A program made the translations under genes and the position numbers. From Tessaracoccus flavescens (GTDB taxonomy: Bacteria > Actinomycetota > Actinomycetes > Propionibacteriales > Propionibacteriaceae), in assembly GCA_020741375.1 (NCBI GenBank), contig DYZF01000173.1:1-12583 (forward strand): a stretch of DNA of 12,583 nt, given 5' to 3'. The notes under the pieces are model-generated. The model ran no database searches and was not told where the DNA came from. It worked only from the letters and a program-made list of their open reading frames with translations. Below are positions 1 through 6,514 of the stretch, piece by piece (position 1 is the stretch's first letter; every line of letters begins with the position of its first letter).

Positions 1-1020
1 GATCCCGTAGGCGTAACGCGTGGCCTTGATGTTGTTGGTGATGTAGGGGCGTTCCTTGTCCTGCCAGTTGGGCGTGACCTCGAAGTTCTGCACCAACCAT
101 GGGTAGAGCAGGCCGAGAATCAGGCTGGACACGATGAGCAGCGCGATGGAGGCGCCGGGAACCGCCCAACGCACCTTCCACGCGTTGACGAAGCATGCGA
201 TCGCGCAGATCACGCAGATCGCGGCGATGATGATGGTCACGGGCATCCGCACGTCGAAGTCGGTGTAGCCGATACCGGTGAACAGCGGGTTCGGCGTCAC
301 CGTGAGCGCGAAGCGGTCCAACAGCGCGTTGGCGCCCACGAGCAGCAGGATGATGCCCAGCATCACGGAGATCTGGCGCTGAGCGCCCAGCGAGGCGGGC
401 GTGTTGCCGCGACTGCGCATGGCCGAGGAGTTCATGGCCCCGGTCATGAAGTGCACGGCCAGCGCCGCGACTCCGCCGGCGATGAACGCGAACAGCAGGA
501 ATCCGACGACGAACTGGAGCCACGGCTGCGTGAAGACGTAGTAGCCCGCGTCGATGTTGAAGTACGGGTCTTTCCAACCGAACGGGGTGGCGTGGAGCCA
601 AGCTAGGAACACGCCGGTGGCCGACGACGCCGCCAGACCACCCAGCACGCCCAGCGCTAGTGCCGGGATGGCCATCAGCACGCGCGACTTGCTATCGAGG
701 GCGTCACGCAGCTGGACGAGGAACTCAGAATCCAGGTTGGCCCGTCGCACCTTGGGGCGTAGCCGGTAGGCGATCACCTGGCTGAAGTACACGATGAGGA
801 ACATCACCAAGCCGAAGCCGACGATGAGCCCGGCTCGCGCGGCCAGCTGCGTCGTGAAGACGTTCTGGAAGTCGATGCTGCGGAACCACAGGTAATCGGT
901 GGCCAGCCTGGAGGCGATCGTGGCGACGACGATGAGCGCACCGACGATCAGCACTGTCCACAGCAGAGGCCCACGCTTCGGCTGCGCCTCGCCCTCGGCC
1001 TCGAAAGTCTGGGTGCTCAC
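1..1020 (-). CDS. UPF0182 family multi-pass membrane protein (N-terminal part; gene runs off the left edge)
   Basis: The first 340 residues are present and the frame is open to base 1. Seven hydrophobic segments are visible at about residues 20-40, 62-84, 114-142, 167-191, 216-238, 260-281 and 288-310. After them comes a soluble stretch with QNFEVTPN and ERPYITNNIKATRYAYG, which is typical of the UPF0182/COG1615 family. Family members usually have about 900-1000 residues, with a large extracytoplasmic domain after the membrane segments, so about two thirds of the protein lies outside. The start is GTG at 1018-1020, overlapping the TGA of the upstream PPA1309-like gene by four bases (GTGA), with GGAGCG a few bases before it; translational coupling is likely. 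The biochemical function of the family is not established. The position downstream of a membrane-anchored protease gene is conserved in actinobacteria (M. tuberculosis Rv3193c/Rv3194c). The family call is firm; the role is unknown. Confidence 0.93.
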   Translation of the reverse strand, partial: MSTQTFEAEGEAQPKRGPLLWTVLIVGALIVVATIASRLATDYLWFRSIDFQNVFTTQLAARAGLIVGFGLVMFLIVYFSQVIAYRLRPKVRRANLDSEFLVQLRDALDSKSRVLMAIPALALGVLGGLAASSATGVFLAWLHATPFGWKDPYFNIDAGYYVFTQPWLQFVVGFLLFAFIAGGVAALAVHFMTGAMNSSAMRSRGNTPASLGAQRQISVMLGIILLLVGANALLDRFALTVTPNPLFTGIGYTDFDVRMPVTIIIAAICVICAIACFVNAWKVRWAVPGASIALLIVSSLILGLLYPWLVQNFEVTPNWQDKERPYITNNIKATRYAYGI

Positions 1021-1532
1021 TGCTCGCTCCTGAATGTGTCGGTGAGTGCGTCGGCGAGGCCGGGCACGAGGTCTTCTGCTCCGAGGAGATCATCTGGGTT
1101 GGACAGCAGCCTGCCCAGGCCGTGGCGGGTACCGTCACGCAGCACACCGACGACCACCCGCACGTCGGACTTCTCCGGGTGTGAGGCCACGAACTGAGCC
1201 GCCTCGTCGGGATCCTCGGGCACGTCTTCCTCGAACTTGGGCGGCAGGAAGGCTCGCTCCAGCGCGATCGCGCAGCCCTCCACCGTGTCTGGCCAGTAGA
1301 TCCCCGAGAGCCGTTCGAACAGATCCTCGCCGGCGTGGAACTCGTCCTGCTCAATGGCCGTCAACGAATCTTCGGCTGTCTCCGGCACTCGTCCACGCAG
1401 CTGAGGCTCCACCTCCAGCAGCGTGGTCGTCGTCACCAACGCGAACAGCCGGGTGGGCTGGTCCCATCCAGCCGACGAGACGTGCCGCTCAATATCCATC
1501 AGGCAGGCGATGAGACGAGACGAGTCAGCCAC
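1017..1532 (-). CDS. PPA1309-like conserved actinobacterial protein, function unknown
   Basis: This is a small soluble protein of 171 residues with no signal peptide, membrane segment or catalytic motif that I recognise. Near the N terminus it has IERHVSSAGWDQPTRLFALV and, further on, GCAIALERAFLPP, VRVVVGVLRDGTRHGLGRLL and a C-terminal LVPGLADALTDTF. This pattern matches what I know as the PPA1309 family of actinobacteria, often found between the PDZ protease and UPF0182 genes. The frame extends upstream to an ATG at 1560-1562, but I prefer GTG at 1530-1532. It has a good GGAGG (1542-1546) nine bases upstream, overlaps the protease stop by only eight bases, and gives the usual family N terminus. 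The upstream ATG lacks a clear ribosome site and would overlap the protease by 38 bases. The composition is acidic (many D and E) and probably cytosolic. It is the middle gene of a coupled three-gene operon. No function can be assigned from the sequence. Confidence 0.85.
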   Translation of the reverse strand: MADSSRLIACLMDIERHVSSAGWDQPTRLFALVTTTTLLEVEPQLRGRVPETAEDSLTAIEQDEFHAGEDLFERLSGIYWPDTVEGCAIALERAFLPPKFEEDVPEDPDEAAQFVASHPEKSDVRVVVGVLRDGTRHGLGRLLSNPDDLLGAEDLVPGLADALTDTFRSEQ

Positions 1533-2568
1533 AGGTGGGTACCTCCGAGACGTTTCCTTCATTGATCATTTGCAACGCGGCGATGGCGTCGTTGAGGGTG
1601 CTGACGCGAATCAGCTGGACGGAAGTCTCGTAGCCCTCCAAGTTGGAACAGCTGGACGCCGGCACCAGAAACATGCTGGCCCCGTCACGTTCGGCGCCGG
1701 CCACCTTCTCGCGGATGCCGCCGATCCCGCCCACGCGGCCGGTTGGGTCGATCGTGCCGGTGCCCGCGACGGTGCGGTCTTCGAACAGTTCCCCGTCAGT
1801 GATGCGGTCGTAGATGCCCAAGGCGAACACCAAGCCGGCGCTGGGTCCGGTGACGGACGGATCGACGCCGAAGGACACCTTCGGCGAGAAGCGGTAGCCA
1901 GTGCCGAGCGTGATGCCCACGACGGGGCGTCGGGAATCCGTGGAACTGGCGCCCGCGACGACCTTGACGGAGGTCTCCTTCTCGTCGCGCAGGACGGTGA
2001 AGTTCACCTCGTCGCCCACCGAATGCTTGATGACCTGAGCGCCCACCTCGTCTGGTGTGGCGACGGCGTTGCCGTCGACGGACACCACCAAGTCACCAGG
2101 CTGCAGCTTGCCGGCGGACGCTCCGCTCAGGACGACGCTGTCGATCCGCGGCATCTCGGTGACGGCCACGCCCGCGGCGCGCAGGGCGGCGACGGTCGCG
2201 TTGGAGCGCGAGGTATCCATCATGGCGACGGCCTCGGAGCGCACCTGATCGGATGACTTGCCGGGCGGGTAGATGACCTCGCGCGGGAGAGCGTCGGAAT
2301 CCTTGGACAGATGGACGAAGACGGCCTCAGGCAGGCTCATGCTGGCGTCGACACGCGTGGTGGACACCGTCGTCATGAGCAGCTTGCCGGTGGTGCCGAA
2401 CGTCGGGGTACCGGACACTTCGATGATGGGCTTGCCGTCGTTCGCGGCCAGCACATCGATGGTTTGGCCGGGGCGCCACGCCACGTACGGAACGGGCAGC
2501 AGCACCAGAAGGGCCGCCAGCGCGACGAAAAGTACAGAAGACACGATCGCCACAGCGTTGCGCGACAC
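1525..2568 (-). CDS. Membrane-anchored PDZ-domain Lon-type serine protease (YlbL/Rv3194c-like)
   Basis: This 347-residue protein has three parts. Residues 5-27 form an N-terminal signal anchor (AIVSSVLFVALAALLVLL). About 128-205 is a PDZ domain (LSGASAGKLQPGDLVVSVDG). About 210-335 is a C-terminal Lon protease fold. The Ser-Lys catalytic dyad is visible: Ser243 in GPSAGLVFAL and Lys288 in GGIREKVAGAERDGA, 45 apart, close to the 43 seen in E. coli Lon. GTGTIDPTGRVGGIGG is also typical of Lon. There is no AAA+ ATPase domain, so it is an ATP-independent processing protease like B. subtilis YlbL, probably acting outside the membrane. The start is GTG at 2566-2568 with GGGAGG five bases upstream. 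It is the first gene of an operon with the PPA1309-like and UPF0182 genes, and its stop overlaps the next start. Substrates are unknown. A regulatory or quality-control role for membrane or secreted proteins is inference from the family. Confidence 0.94.
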   Translation of the reverse strand: MSRNAVAIVSSVLFVALAALLVLLPVPYVAWRPGQTIDVLAANDGKPIIEVSGTPTFGTTGKLLMTTVSTTRVDASMSLPEAVFVHLSKDSDALPREVIYPPGKSSDQVRSEAVAMMDTSRSNATVAALRAAGVAVTEMPRIDSVVLSGASAGKLQPGDLVVSVDGNAVATPDEVGAQVIKHSVGDEVNFTVLRDEKETSVKVVAGASSTDSRRPVVGITLGTGYRFSPKVSFGVDPSVTGPSAGLVFALGIYDRITDGELFEDRTVAGTGTIDPTGRVGGIGGIREKVAGAERDGASMFLVPASSCSNLEGYETSVQLIRVSTLNDAIAALQMINEGNVSEVPTCG

Positions 2569-2592
2569 CTGGACCTCCCGACTTTTCGTTCT

Positions 2593-2603
2593 GGATCACC
2601 CTA
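2593..2603 (-). promoter_or_regulatory. Probable -10 region of the PDZ protease operon
   Basis: Read on the minus strand, TAGGGTGATCC contains TAGGGT, a good actinobacterial TAnnnT -10 element. Transcription starting about 7 bases later would leave a leader of about 23 bases containing the GGGAGG ribosome site. No convincing -35 hexamer sits 16-18 bases upstream. The same 11 bases occur at the recC promoter (6522-6532). The call is inferred from spacing and similarity only. Confidence 0.5.
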
Positions 2604-2671
2604 GCAACAGGCGCCAAGGGCGTCGCGAAGCGCTTGCCCGATAGGCGACAATGGAGCCTAGGAGGCAGCCG

Positions 2672-4000
2672 ATGACCAACCAGAACCCGTCCGGACCATT
2701 TGATTTCGACGCGATTCGCAAAATGCTCGAGCAACTGGGCTTGGGTGGCACCGACAATCTCGACTTCGAGCAGATGCTGGCCCAGGTGGCCAAGATGCAG
2801 CAGTCGGGCTTCACCTTCGGAATGACCAATGCCGATCGAGATCCCGACGCCGCGTGGCGCACCACGATCACGGCGGCGAAGCATCTGGTCGCCTCCAGCC
2901 ATGCGGATCCCGAACTCCGCGACGAGGAACGCACCGCGATCCGCGACGCCGAACGCTTGGCCCAGTCGTGGCTAACCCCCGCCACGTCGTTCCCGGAGAC
3001 GGGCCGACCCGCGAGGGGCATTGGGCGAGCCGCATGGCTCGACGAGACCAGCGCCGGCTGGCGCGGAATCATCGAGCCCATCATCGAGGGGTTGGCCGAC
3101 GCGCTCGAACGCGGTGGCCTGCCGGAGGGCGGCGACGCGGAACTCCAGGGCATGCAACAGATGTTCGCCCCCATGATGCGCACGGCCGCATCCCTCATCT
3201 ACCGCGACCGCCTCAAGCGGGATCTCGCCGAACTCAGTGCGGATGTTCTCACCGGCACCGAAGTGGGAGTGAACCTGCTCGGCACCACCGACGTCGTCGT
3301 CATTCCCGCCAACGTCGCCCAGTTCACGCGTGATCTGGACGCCAGCGAGTCCGATGTGACGCTCTTCCTCCTCCTGCGCGAGGCGGCACGCCAACGGCTG
3401 TTCCACTCCGTGGGCTGGCTGTCGCCCCAACTGCAGGCCCTGCTGGGTCACTTCGCCCGCGAGATCACCATCGATTTCGAGTCCATCGCCAACCAGTTCC
3501 AGCCGGAGAACCTCGAGGGGCTCTCCATGGAAGACATCGTCAACGTAGGCGAATCCGTGCGTGGCTCCTTCTTCCGCCCCGCCAGCACACCCACGCAGGT
3601 GGAGATCCTTGAACGTCTTGAAGTGCTGCTGGCCCTCGTCGAGGGCTGGGTGGATCACGTCGTCGCCCGCGCCACCGCACCGTGGATGCCGAATGCCCCT
3701 CAGCTGGAAGAGGTCATGCACCGGCGTCGGGCATCGGCTTCGCCGGTGACTGGGGTGTTTGCCTCCCTGATCGGCTTGGAGCTACGGCCTCGGCTCGTCA
3801 GAGACGCGAAGAATCTGTGGGCCGCCGTCGAGCACGAACGTGGCTTGGCAGAGCGGGACGCAGTGTGGGGACACCCGGACCTGTTGCCGAGCGCCGCAGA
3901 CCTGAGCGACCCGCTGGCTTTCGCCTCCGGAAAGGCAGCCACCGAGCCGGTCGAAGACGAACTGGACGCCGAGCTCCGGAAGCTCTTGGGCGAGGGTTGA
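2672..4000 (+). CDS. DUF2342/Zincin_2 family protein (annotated as zinc-dependent metalloprotease or putative hydrolase)
   Basis: This soluble, mostly helical protein has 442 residues. Family hallmarks are NLLGTTDVVVIPANVAQF (201-218), LFLLLREAARQRLF (231-244), ALVEGWVDHVV (321-331), a PWMPNAPQLEEVMHRRRAS region (337-354), GLELRPRLVRDAKNLW (368-383) and the C-terminal HPDLLPSAADLSDP (401-414). These match the actinobacterial TIGR03624/PF10103 group, which neighbours the PDZ protease in many genomes (Rv3195). No HExxH is present: the REAA motif at 236-239 is followed by Arg240, so metal binding and protease activity are doubtful from this sequence alone. The start is ATG at 2672, with TAGGAGG (2659-2665) six bases upstream. 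An in-frame ATG at 2651 would place this ribosome site inside the gene. The gene is transcribed divergently from the protease operon and is followed at once by a GC-rich hairpin. The family call is confident; the function is not known. Confidence 0.92.
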   Translation: MTNQNPSGPFDFDAIRKMLEQLGLGGTDNLDFEQMLAQVAKMQQSGFTFGMTNADRDPDAAWRTTITAAKHLVASSHADPELRDEERTAIRDAERLAQSWLTPATSFPETGRPARGIGRAAWLDETSAGWRGIIEPIIEGLADALERGGLPEGGDAELQGMQQMFAPMMRTAASLIYRDRLKRDLAELSADVLTGTEVGVNLLGTTDVVVIPANVAQFTRDLDASESDVTLFLLLREAARQRLFHSVGWLSPQLQALLGHFAREITIDFESIANQFQPENLEGLSMEDIVNVGESVRGSFFRPASTPTQVEILERLEVLLALVEGWVDHVVARATAPWMPNAPQLEEVMHRRRASASPVTGVFASLIGLELRPRLVRDAKNLWAAVEHERGLAERDAVWGHPDLLPSAADLSDPLAFASGKAATEPVEDELDAELRKLLGEG

Positions 4001-4019
4001 CGCGCCCGCTCCGGGCGCG
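4001..4019 (+). terminator. GC-rich hairpin directly after the DUF2342 gene
   Basis: CGCGCCCG (4001-4008), loop CTC, CGGGCGCG (4012-4019): a perfect 8-bp stem of pure G/C that begins right after the TGA. It is followed by CTTAACTTG rather than a long T-run, as is common for actinobacterial terminators. Confidence 0.6.
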
Positions 4020-4036
4020 CTTAACTTGTCCGCAGT

Positions 4037-4089
4037 GAGTCCCGGACGGCTCAATTCGCAGGGGAAGGCGGATGGAGCAGCCGGGACTC
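4037..4089. repeat. Imperfect inverted repeat in the intergenic region before the zinc-ribbon gene
   Basis: GAGTCCCGG (4037-4045) pairs perfectly with CCGGGACTC (4081-4089). After a small internal loop, GCTC (4049-4052) pairs with GAGC (4075-4078), leaving a purine-rich loop of 22 bases. The element lies between the preceding terminator-like hairpin and the putative promoter of the small zinc-ribbon gene. It resembles no riboswitch or tRNA I know. It could be a second terminator element, a small RNA or a regulator-binding structure. The rest of 4020-4191 shows no other gene. Confidence 0.45.
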
Positions 4090-4126
4090 CGCTCATGTAA
4101 AGGGCGGTGTGTCTAGGCCAATGCGC

Positions 4127-4132
4127 TTGACA
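4127..4132 (+). promoter_or_regulatory. Possible -35 box of the zinc-ribbon gene
   Basis: A perfect TTGACA lies 59 bases before the ATG at 4192. The expected -10 position 17 bases on reads TGGTCG, which is poor. TATCGT at 4139-4144 looks like a -10 but is only six bases from this -35. The promoter is therefore likely in this area but not resolved. Confidence 0.35.
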
Positions 4133-4191
4133 CGGCGCTATCGTTGAAGTGGTCGCTGAATCATCAGTGGTCTCAAACAAGGAGGAAACTT

Positions 4192-4353
4192 ATGGCTACG
4201 GAGACCTGGGAAGGCTCTTTCTACTGCGTCAAGTGCAAGGACAAGCGCGACGCCAAGGGCGAAGTTGTCGTCAACGCCAAGGGCACCAAGATGGCCAAGG
4301 GCAAGTGCCCCGAGTGCGGCACCAACCTGAACCGCATCCTCGGCAAGGCCTGA
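4192..4353 (+). CDS. Small four-cysteine zinc-ribbon protein (DUF5679-like)
   Basis: This basic protein of 53 residues has two knuckles: FYCVKC with Cys12 and Cys15, and CPECG with Cys39 and Cys42. Between them is a lysine-rich segment with a VVVNAKGTKMAKGKC core. CxxC-23-CxxC is a classic zinc-ribbon layout, and the sequence fits the small actinobacterial DUF5679 family; proteins of this type often carry the GTKMAKGKC-like stretch before the second knuckle. Nucleic-acid or ribosome association is possible but is inference. ATG at 4192 is chosen because AAGGAGG (4179-4185) sits six bases upstream, the strongest ribosome site in the window. The frame continues upstream to an ATG at 4144, but that would bury the ribosome site. 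The gene is monocistronic, ends at a strong hairpin and converges on uvrD2. The strong translation signal suggests an abundant protein. Confidence 0.88.
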   Translation: MATETWEGSFYCVKCKDKRDAKGEVVVNAKGTKMAKGKCPECGTNLNRILGKA

Positions 4354-4371
4354 TCTAGGCTCTACGTCCCA

Positions 4372-4403
4372 GTGGGCTGGTGGGATCTTTCCCACCAGCC
4401 CAC
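4372..4403. terminator. Bidirectional terminator hairpin between the zinc-ribbon gene and uvrD2
   Basis: GTGGGCTGGTGGGA (4372-4385), loop TCTT, TCCCACCAGCCCAC (4390-4403): a perfect 14-bp stem. It lies 18 bases after the zinc-ribbon stop and 31 bases beyond the uvrD2 stop on the other strand. With no T-tract on either side, it fits the hairpin-only terminators of high-GC actinobacteria and would serve both convergent genes. Confidence 0.85.
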
Positions 4404-4434
4404 GGTCATGTCTGGGGCCATTTGGGCCGTGTCG

Positions 4435-6465
4435 TCAGGCTTGATGCGCGGCGATCACCGCGAGTACACCGTCGCCGTACTTCTCCAGTTTTGACGTGCC
4501 GATCCCCGGCAACTTCAGCAGATCCGACGCCGTGCGTGGCGCTGACTCGGCGATTGCCTGCAGGGTGGCGTCGGTGAAGACGACGAACGCGGGCATCGAC
4601 GCCTCGTCAGCCACACCCTTACGCCAAGCACGCAACGCTTCGAACAGACCCTCGTCGAAGGTGACCTCGCAATCCTCGTGGCGGCTCAGCTTGCGTTCCG
4701 CTCCGCTGTGCAGCTGCCCACCGCACACCCGGCAGGTGCGACGGGTGGTGCGACCCTTCCGAGGCGGGCCCCCGACCGTGGTGGGCCCGACCACTTGATC
4801 TGCGATGAACCGCGAGCGCGTTGCGCTCCCCCGCCCGGCTGCCCAGCTCACCCGAAGGTGTCGCTTCGCCCTGGTGAACCCGACGTAGAGCAGGCGTCGT
4901 TCTTCGGAGAGGGCCGGCTCCTCCTGGCTCAAGACGAAGGGAATCATCCCCTCCTTGACGCCGATGATGGCCACGGATTCCCATTCCAGGCCCTTCGCGG
5001 CATGCAGCGTCGCCAACGTCACCGCATTGGCCACCGGGCTGGCTTGCCACGATGCGCGTTCCTGGAGCCACGCGGAGGCTTCGCTGAGCGTCCACGCCTC
5101 CCTGCGTGCCGCTTCCTCGTGGAGCATCGTGCGCAGTGCCGTGAGCGACTCCCAGCGTTCACGCTGGCGCCCCTGCCCCGCGGGCGCCTCTGTGCGCCAG
5201 CCGAGGCCGGACAGCACCTGGTCTAGGGCCTCGACCGCGGAGGACTCTGCCGCCTCGCCAGCCGCCCCTCGTCCCAGCTCCATGAGCACCTGACGCACCT
5301 CGGCCCTGTCGTAGAAGCGCTCAGTTCCCCGGACGGTGTAGGGGATGTTGCGTTCCGTGAGCGCGGCCTCGAGCGCCGGCGACTGGGCGTTGATGCGGTA
5401 CAAGACGGCCATCTCTGACCATGGAATCCCGTCGCGGTGTTGCTGCCGGAGCCACTCTGCAGCGTCCTCGGCCTCGGCCGCCTCCGTCGCAGCGCTGTGA
5501 AACTGCGGGGCGGGCCCCTCATCGCGGGTGGCACGCAGTGCTCCCGACGCGCCGGAGCGCATCCCCAGCACCTTGTTGGCCGATTCGATCACCTGTGGGG
5601 AGGAGCGGTAGTTGCGGGTGAGCCGAACCGTCTGGGCCGCCGGGAACTCGTGGGCGAACCCCACGAGGTAGGCGGCGTCCGCTCCGGCGAAGGAGTGAAT
5701 CGCCTGATTGGCATCGCCCACGACGCACACGTCGTCGCGGCCATCGACCCACAACGAGATGAGCCGGTGTTGGAGGGCGCTCACATCTTGATACTCGTCG
5801 ACGACGAAATGCCGATAGGTCTGGCGAATGGTGGCTGCGATCTCCTCGTGCTCGCTGAGCAGCACGGCGTTGCACATCAGGATGTCGTTGAAATCCACCG
5901 ACCCATCGGCGAGTTTCTGCTTCTCGTAGAGGGCCATCACAGCTGCCACCTGCGCCGGACTGGCCCCGTTGACGCTGCGTCCTCGCGACATCTCCGGATA
6001 CATCGCTGCGCTCACGTTGCTGGTTTTCGCCCACGAGATCTCGGAATCCAAATCTCTGACGAGCGCGGTGTCTGAGCTGCCCAAGGTTTGGTGCGCGGCA
6101 CGGGCCACCAGCCCGAAGGTGTTGTCCGCCACGCGGGGAAACTCCACACCGTAGGCACGGGGCCAGAAGAACTGGCACTGCCGGAGGGCGGCCGAGTGAA
6201 TCGTCCGTGCCTGCGCCCCGCGCACGCCGAGCCCTGCCAGCCTTGAGCGCATTTCTCCCGCCGCACGTGTGGTGAAGGTGACCGCCAGCGTCGCCGTCGG
6301 GTTGTAACGCCCCTGCTGGACAGCGTGAGCGATCCGGTGGGTGATGGCTCGAGTCTTGCCCGTGCCGGCACCCGCCAAGACCACGACAGGGGCATCGAGC
6401 AGCGTCGCGACCCGTCGCTGCTCCGGGTCCAGGGCATCAAGAATCTGGTCGCTCACAGTGGCCAT
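4435..6465 (-). CDS. uvrD2: UvrD2-type superfamily 1 DNA helicase with C-terminal HRDC domain
   Basis: A 3'-to-5' ATP-dependent DNA helicase of 676 residues, counted from the ATG at 6465. Motifs in order: Walker A AGAGTGKT (31-38), Ia TFTTRAAGEMRSR (63-75), Walker B VVDEYQDVS (221-229), III QAIHSFAGA (254-262), IV RLTRNYRSS (281-289), V TLHAAKGLEW (486-495), VI LLYVGFTRAKRHL (525-537). Next comes a metal-binding linker, CRVC (578-581) and HEDC (596-599), separated by 14 residues. An HRDC domain follows (about 603-676, with LLKLPGIGTSKLEKYG). This order defines mycobacterial UvrD2, where the linker is CxxC-14-CxxC; here the third ligand is His596. UvrD2 acts in DNA repair and replication and is essential in mycobacteria. 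The start is uncertain: ATG 6465 has only a distant GAGGG; GTG at 6456 would be leaderless under the promoter described at 6464-6486; TTG at 6486 is unlikely. The gene is divergent from recC and convergent with the zinc-ribbon gene. Confidence 0.95.
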   Translation of the reverse strand: MATVSDQILDALDPEQRRVATLLDAPVVVLAGAGTGKTRAITHRIAHAVQQGRYNPTATLAVTFTTRAAGEMRSRLAGLGVRGAQARTIHSAALRQCQFFWPRAYGVEFPRVADNTFGLVARAAHQTLGSSDTALVRDLDSEISWAKTSNVSAAMYPEMSRGRSVNGASPAQVAAVMALYEKQKLADGSVDFNDILMCNAVLLSEHEEIAATIRQTYRHFVVDEYQDVSALQHRLISLWVDGRDDVCVVGDANQAIHSFAGADAAYLVGFAHEFPAAQTVRLTRNYRSSPQVIESANKVLGMRSGASGALRATRDEGPAPQFHSAATEAAEAEDAAEWLRQQHRDGIPWSEMAVLYRINAQSPALEAALTERNIPYTVRGTERFYDRAEVRQVLMELGRGAAGEAAESSAVEALDQVLSGLGWRTEAPAGQGRQRERWESLTALRTMLHEEAARREAWTLSEASAWLQERASWQASPVANAVTLATLHAAKGLEWESVAIIGVKEGMIPFVLSQEEPALSEERRLLYVGFTRAKRHLRVSWAAGRGSATRSRFIADQVVGPTTVGGPPRKGRTTRRTCRVCGGQLHSGAERKLSRHEDCEVTFDEGLFEALRAWRKGVADEASMPAFVVFTDATLQAIAESAPRTASDLLKLPGIGTSKLEKYGDGVLAVIAAHQA

Positions 6466-6486
6466 TGTGTCCGCACCCTCTGACAA
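6464..6486 (-). promoter_or_regulatory. Candidate PafBC/RecA-independent DNA-damage promoter for uvrD2
   Basis: Reading the minus strand from 6486 gives TTGTCAGAG, eight bases, then CACAAT. The published mycobacterial RecA-NDp/PafBC consensus is TTGTCRGTG-N8-TAnnnT. The upstream part has one mismatch, the spacing is exact, and the -10 matches at its second and last positions. Transcription starting about seven bases after the -10 would fall on the GTG at 6456. The call is based on motif match only. Confidence 0.55.
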
Positions 6487-6514
6487 AAGCGAAGCGGAAC
6501 CAATCTGTCAGAGG
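6477..6514. repeat. Perfect 9-bp inverted repeat in the uvrD2-recC divergent promoter region
   Basis: CCTCTGACA (6477-6485) and TGTCAGAGG (6506-6514) are exact reverse complements separated by 20 bases. Each arm is the TGTCAGAG core of one of the two back-to-back damage-type promoter motifs. The repeat therefore probably reflects two binding sites rather than an RNA hairpin. Confidence 0.75.

Noticed and set aside
1312..1324. GTTCGAAC palindrome resembling a LexA half-site pair
   Set aside because: It lies inside the PPA1309-like coding region, lacks the 4-base gap of the actinobacterial LexA box and is not near a promoter.
1423..2256. Long open frame (277 codons) on the plus strand opposite the PDZ protease gene
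   Set aside because: It is an antisense shadow of a well-supported gene, with a His/Gly/Asp/Ala-rich translation typical of reversed GC-rich codons, no ribosome site and no domain.
2972..3721. Minus-strand open frame (249 codons) opposite the DUF2342 gene
   Set aside because: Shadow frame; low-complexity composition and no family resemblance, while the plus-strand gene has clear family blocks.
4037..4089. Possible tRNA or cobalamin-type riboswitch in the intergenic stretch
   Set aside because: CTCAATTCGC vaguely resembles a T-loop and GGGGAAGG a B12 element, but no cloverleaf or riboswitch core can be drawn.
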